From assembly GCF_021555155.1 (NCBI RefSeq), contig NZ_JAKGBU010000056.1, positions 1 to 35,928 on the forward strand: DNA of 35,928 bases, given 5' to 3'. Numbering within the stretch: the first letter of the stretch is position 1; each line of letters begins with the position of its first letter. Under the pieces are notes generated by a model. It was not told where the DNA came from. It saw only the letters and a program-made list of their open reading frames with translations, and did no database searches. This DNA is from Rhizobium alarense (lineage in GTDB: Bacteria > Pseudomonadota > Alphaproteobacteria > Rhizobiales > Rhizobiaceae). Positions 33,321 through 35,928 of this stretch are shown here, piece after piece. Made by a program: the position numbers and the translations under genes.

Positions 33321-33334
33321 TTGCGCCAGCACAA
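33321..33334. promoter_or_regulatory. NnrR-type box between ubiTUV and ubiDX
   Basis: TTGCGCCAGCACAA in the context TTTGC...CAAAG. It lies in the 107-base region between divergent ubiT and ubiD. Centre 66 bases from the ubiT ATG (class II start, leader about 25 bases) but only 41 from the ubiD ATG, so it fits ubiT best. Confidence 0.66.
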
Positions 33335-33368
33335 AGACCGCAGCATTTTTCCCCGGCAAGGGAACGGA

Positions 33369-34880
33369 ATGAAAGCCGATGCCCACATTCCACGCCGCTT
33401 CAGCAATCTTCAGGATTTCGTCGCCTTGCTGGAGCGGCGAGGACGGCTTAAACGCATTTCGGAACCTGTCTCGCTGGTTCACGAGGTGACGGAAATTCAC
33501 CGCCGCGTGCTGGCGGAAGAAGGTCCGGCACTCCTCTTCGAGCGGCCGGCCGATGCGCAAGGGAACATCCAGGCGATCCCGCTTCTCGCCAATCTTTTCG
33601 GCACGCGCGAACGCATCGAATGGGGGCTGGGACTCAAGGCCGGCGGTCTGCCGCAGCTTGCATCCTTCCTCGCGGACCTGCGCGACCCGCGCCCGCCGCG
33701 CTCGTTGGGCGATGCCTGGGAAAAGCTGCCGTTTCTCAACGCGGCGCTTTCAATGAACCCGCGCGAGACGCAGCGCCCACCGTGTCAGCAAGTTGTCTGG
33801 CGCGGCGACGATCTCGATCTTAGCCGCCTGCCCATGCAGACCTGCTGGCCCGGCGAACCGGCACCGCTCGTCACCTGGCCGCTCGTCATTACCCGCGCGC
33901 CGGACGACCCATCCGATGTCAATGTCGGCATCTATCGTATGCAAAAACTCGGCAGAAACCGGCTGATCCTGCGTTGGCTGGCGCATCGTGGCGGGGCGCG
34001 GCACCACCGCCTCTGGCAGGCCCTTGGGTGCGACATGCCGGTCGCAGTTGCCATCGGCACCGATCCTGCCACGATCCTGTCCGCAGTCATGCCGTTGCCG
34101 GACGGCATAAGCGAACTCGCCTTCGCCGGGATACTCAAAAACCGGCGGCAGGAAACGGCACGGGGCGTCACCATTCCGATGCCCGTCCCGGCGAACGCGG
34201 AAATCGTGCTCGAAGGCACCGTTTCTGCAAGCGAGGCGGCCGAGGAAGGTCCGTATGGCGACCACACCGGCTACTACAACACCGTCGAACCCTTCCCGGT
34301 GATGACGCTCTCGGCGATCACCACGCGCGAAAAACCGCTCTACCTCTCCACCTACACCGGCCGCCCGCCGGACGAACCGTCGCGGCTCGGCGAGGTTATG
34401 AACGAACTCTTCGTGCCGCTGGTGAAGCGGCAGTTCATGGAAATCCGCGACCTCTGGCTGCCGCCCGAGGCCTGCTCCTACCGGACCATGGTCGTCTCCA
34501 TCGACAAGCGCTATCCCGGTCAGGCGCGCCGCATAATGATGGGTCTCTGGTCCATGCTGCCGCAATTCAACTATACCAAGTTGATCATCGCCGTGGATGG
34601 CGACATCAACGTGAAAAGCTGGCCGGACGTGGTCTGGGCGCTTTCCACCCGGTTCGACGCCAGCCGTGACCTGTTGGTCGTGGAAAACACGCCGATCGAC
34701 TATCTCGACTTCGCCTCCCCGAAATGCGGCCTCGGCGGCAAGCTCGGACTCGACGCCACGACAAAGATTGGCGGGGAGACTGATCGCGCATGGGGCCGGG
34801 TTCTGACCATGGCGCCGGAGGTCATCGCCCGCGTCGACGCTCTCTGGTCCTCCCTCGGCCTCGGGAACGCGATATCATGA
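33369..34880 (+). CDS. ubiD: UbiD-family prenylated-FMN decarboxylase (3-octaprenyl-4-hydroxybenzoate carboxy-lyase)
   Basis: A 503-residue UbiD-family decarboxylase. Visible signatures are NVGIYRMQKLG and RWLAHRGGARHH (cofactor/metal binding), EEGPYGDHTGYY, YLSTYTGRPPDEPS, SIDKRYPGQARRIMMGLWS and the C-terminal GGKLGLDATTK. It uses prenylated FMN made by UbiX to remove the carboxyl group from the ubiquinone precursor, a step that needs no oxygen. ATG at 33369 is preferred for AAGGGAACGG upstream; the in-frame ATG at 33321 overlaps the regulatory box. It overlaps ubiX by four bases. A role with another aromatic acid cannot be excluded, but the ubiTUV neighbour argues for ubiquinone. Confidence 0.92.
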   Translation: MKADAHIPRRFSNLQDFVALLERRGRLKRISEPVSLVHEVTEIHRRVLAEEGPALLFERPADAQGNIQAIPLLANLFGTRERIEWGLGLKAGGLPQLASFLADLRDPRPPRSLGDAWEKLPFLNAALSMNPRETQRPPCQQVVWRGDDLDLSRLPMQTCWPGEPAPLVTWPLVITRAPDDPSDVNVGIYRMQKLGRNRLILRWLAHRGGARHHRLWQALGCDMPVAVAIGTDPATILSAVMPLPDGISELAFAGILKNRRQETARGVTIPMPVPANAEIVLEGTVSASEAAEEGPYGDHTGYYNTVEPFPVMTLSAITTREKPLYLSTYTGRPPDEPSRLGEVMNELFVPLVKRQFMEIRDLWLPPEACSYRTMVVSIDKRYPGQARRIMMGLWSMLPQFNYTKLIIAVDGDINVKSWPDVVWALSTRFDASRDLLVVENTPIDYLDFASPKCGLGGKLGLDATTKIGGETDRAWGRVLTMAPEVIARVDALWSSLGLGNAIS

Positions 34881-35476
34881 GGCCTGTCCGCGTCATCCTT
34901 GGCATTTCCGGGGCGTCCGGTGCAGCTCTCGGTGTGCGCATCATTGAGCGGCTGGCAGCGCTGCCTGGCATCGATACGCACCTCATCGTCTCCGATGCAG
35001 CGCGTCGCACACTTGACCTCGAATGCGCGCCCCGGACGCTGGATCGCCTTGCCACGCTCGCTCATCGCCATCATCCGAACAGCGATGTCGGCGCGTCGGT
35101 CGCCAGCGGTTCCTTTCCGGCGCATGGCATGATCGTCGCCCCTTGCTCCATGCAGACGCTCTCAGCCATCGCCACAGGCCGCACCGATACGCTGCTGGCG
35201 CGCGCTGCCGATGTGCAACTGAAGGAGCGTCGTCGGCTCGTGTTGCTCACTCGCGAAACGCCGCTTCATCTCGGGCACCTGCGCAACATGTGTACGGTCA
35301 CCGAGGTGGGCGCCATCGTCATGCCGCCGGTCCCGGCCTTCTACCACCGCCCCCAATCCATCGCAGAAATCATCGATCATCTTGCCGCCCGGGCAATCGA
35401 TCTGCTTGTGCTGCCCGTCCCTCCGCAATCCGTGGCGTGGAGAGGCGAAGCGAGCGACATCGGAAACAACGATTGA
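34877..35476 (+). CDS. ubiX: UbiX, flavin prenyltransferase
   Basis: A 199-residue flavoprotein of the UbiX/Pad1 family that joins dimethylallyl phosphate to FMN, making the prenylated FMN that UbiD requires. The N-terminal FMN site is GISGASGAALG; APCSMQTLSAIATGRTDTLL and ERRRLVLLTRETPLHLGHLRNM are the substrate/flavin motifs. Its start overlaps the ubiD stop (ATGA), so the two are coupled. The start spacing and length are normal. It is followed by 72 non-coding bases and then an IS630-type remnant. Confidence 0.94.
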   Translation: MRPVRVILGISGASGAALGVRIIERLAALPGIDTHLIVSDAARRTLDLECAPRTLDRLATLAHRHHPNSDVGASVASGSFPAHGMIVAPCSMQTLSAIATGRTDTLLARAADVQLKERRRLVLLTRETPLHLGHLRNMCTVTEVGAIVMPPVPAFYHRPQSIAEIIDHLAARAIDLLVLPVPPQSVAWRGEASDIGNND

Positions 35477-35548
35477 GAGAAGCGCCGGCCTCGTCGGGAA
35501 ATCGGCGGAAAATTCGATTGTACCTCTGATTGTACGTCGTCTCATTGA

Positions 35549-35928
35549 TCAGAAGCCATTTGTCCATTTTCTGCGGCCGATGGACAATGATGCGCCAAGG
35601 CTGGTTTTCGAGTTTGCGCCATGCGCCGCAGCAATGAGCAACAATGTCCCCCTAGGATTTGAAGATACGATTGGAGAGCCAGAGGTTTTCGACCGGGGCG
35701 AGTTCGGGCGAGTTCGGCGGCGGCGGTAGGATCGTGATGTTTTCGGGCACGGCCAGATTATTGGACATGTGCCAGCCTGCCTGATCCATGATGAGGATCG
35801 CATGCGCGTTTTCAGCGACATGGCGGGCGATTTCGGCCGGATGCCGGGTCATGGCGTCGGTGTCGCACCACGGCATGACGAGAGCTGCGGCTTTCCCATG
35901 CTTCGGGCAGATTGCGCCGAAGATATAG
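35549..35928 (-). pseudogene. IS630-family transposase, decayed and cut by the window edge
   Basis: The minus-strand translation from the window edge reads YIFGAICPKHGKAAALVMPW, then ILIMDQAGWHMSNNL and PPPPNSPELAPVENLWLSNR, the DDE_3 domain of IS630-family transposases. Several lesions are visible. About six residues usually found between PVENLW and WLSNR (QFMRDN-like) are missing. An in-frame TAG follows RIFKS. Beyond it the family sequence resumes (DIVAHCCGAWRKLENQPWRI). An extra base near 35595 then shifts the frame, so the expected end SIGRRKWTNGF lies in another frame, stopping at 35549. The copy is therefore inactive. The N-terminus is beyond the window. A direct repeat GATTGTAC (35516-35523, 35528-35535) just past the end may belong to the IS terminus. 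Confidence 0.82.

Noticed and set aside
1-35928. tRNA, rRNA, CRISPR array, riboswitch or replication origin
   Set aside because: None was recognised on reading both strands; no regular spaced repeats, tRNA-like cloverleaf with adjacent integrase, or conserved riboswitch core was seen.

Overview
The window is an alphaproteobacterial accessory region of high G+C. Protein content and gene order point to Rhizobiales (Sinorhizobium/Ensifer, Rhizobium, Shinella or a close relative). From memory, the order nap - pseudoazurin - nnrR - nirV - nirK - nnrS - hemN - nor - nnrU closely resembles the denitrification island of the Sinorhizobium meliloti symbiotic megaplasmid; no database search was run. Two degraded insertion sequences, one near the left end and one at the right edge, fit a plasmid or island setting. 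Layout: (1) 1-3572 is a mosaic left flank: the C-terminus of an RTX-type calcium-binding protein, a glycosyltransferase/sulfotransferase pair, a small AT-rich orphan gene and a decayed IS5-family transposase. (2) 3662-8609 (minus) is an alternative aa3-type cytochrome c oxidase cluster of coxMNOP type, with an extra subunit IV-like gene and a periplasmic cytochrome c. (3) 9288-13911 (minus) is napEFDABC, the periplasmic nitrate reductase. (4) 14155-17665 (minus) holds pseudoazurin, the Crp/Fnr regulator nnrR, nirV and copper nitrite reductase nirK. (5) 17879-19093 is nnrS. (6) 19132-21677 (minus) is a poorly characterised four-gene cluster: DUF2249, a polytopic NnrS-like membrane protein, a double DUF2249 protein and a DUF59/MIP18-type protein. 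(7) 21906-23258 is oxygen-independent coproporphyrinogen oxidase hemN. (8) 23316-28901 (minus) is norEFCBQD, the nitric oxide reductase. (9) 29002-30728 is a small operon of a 51-residue membrane peptide, a hemerythrin-like protein, nnrU and a DUF454 protein. (10) 30843-33261 (minus) is ubiT-ubiU-ubiV, the O2-independent ubiquinone hydroxylation module, divergent from ubiD-ubiX (33369-35476). (11) An IS630-type transposase pseudogene runs off the right edge. Working model: nitrate is reduced by NapABC, nitrite by NirK fed by pseudoazurin, and NO by NorCB, giving N2O; no nitrous oxide reductase is present in the window. HemN supplies heme without oxygen, and UbiT/U/V with UbiD/UbiX would supply ubiquinone without oxygen. 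The pathway appears tied together by a TTG-N8-CAA palindrome typical of Fnr/NnrR-class regulators. I found nine copies, all between genes and next to the pathway units: upstream of nap, pseudoazurin, nirK/nnrS (two), the DUF2249 cluster/hemN (two), norC, norE/the 51-residue gene, and ubiT/ubiD. The most interesting parts are the apparent inclusion of anaerobic ubiquinone synthesis in the NO/low-oxygen regulon and the uncharacterised DUF2249/membrane/DUF59 operon under the same type of site.
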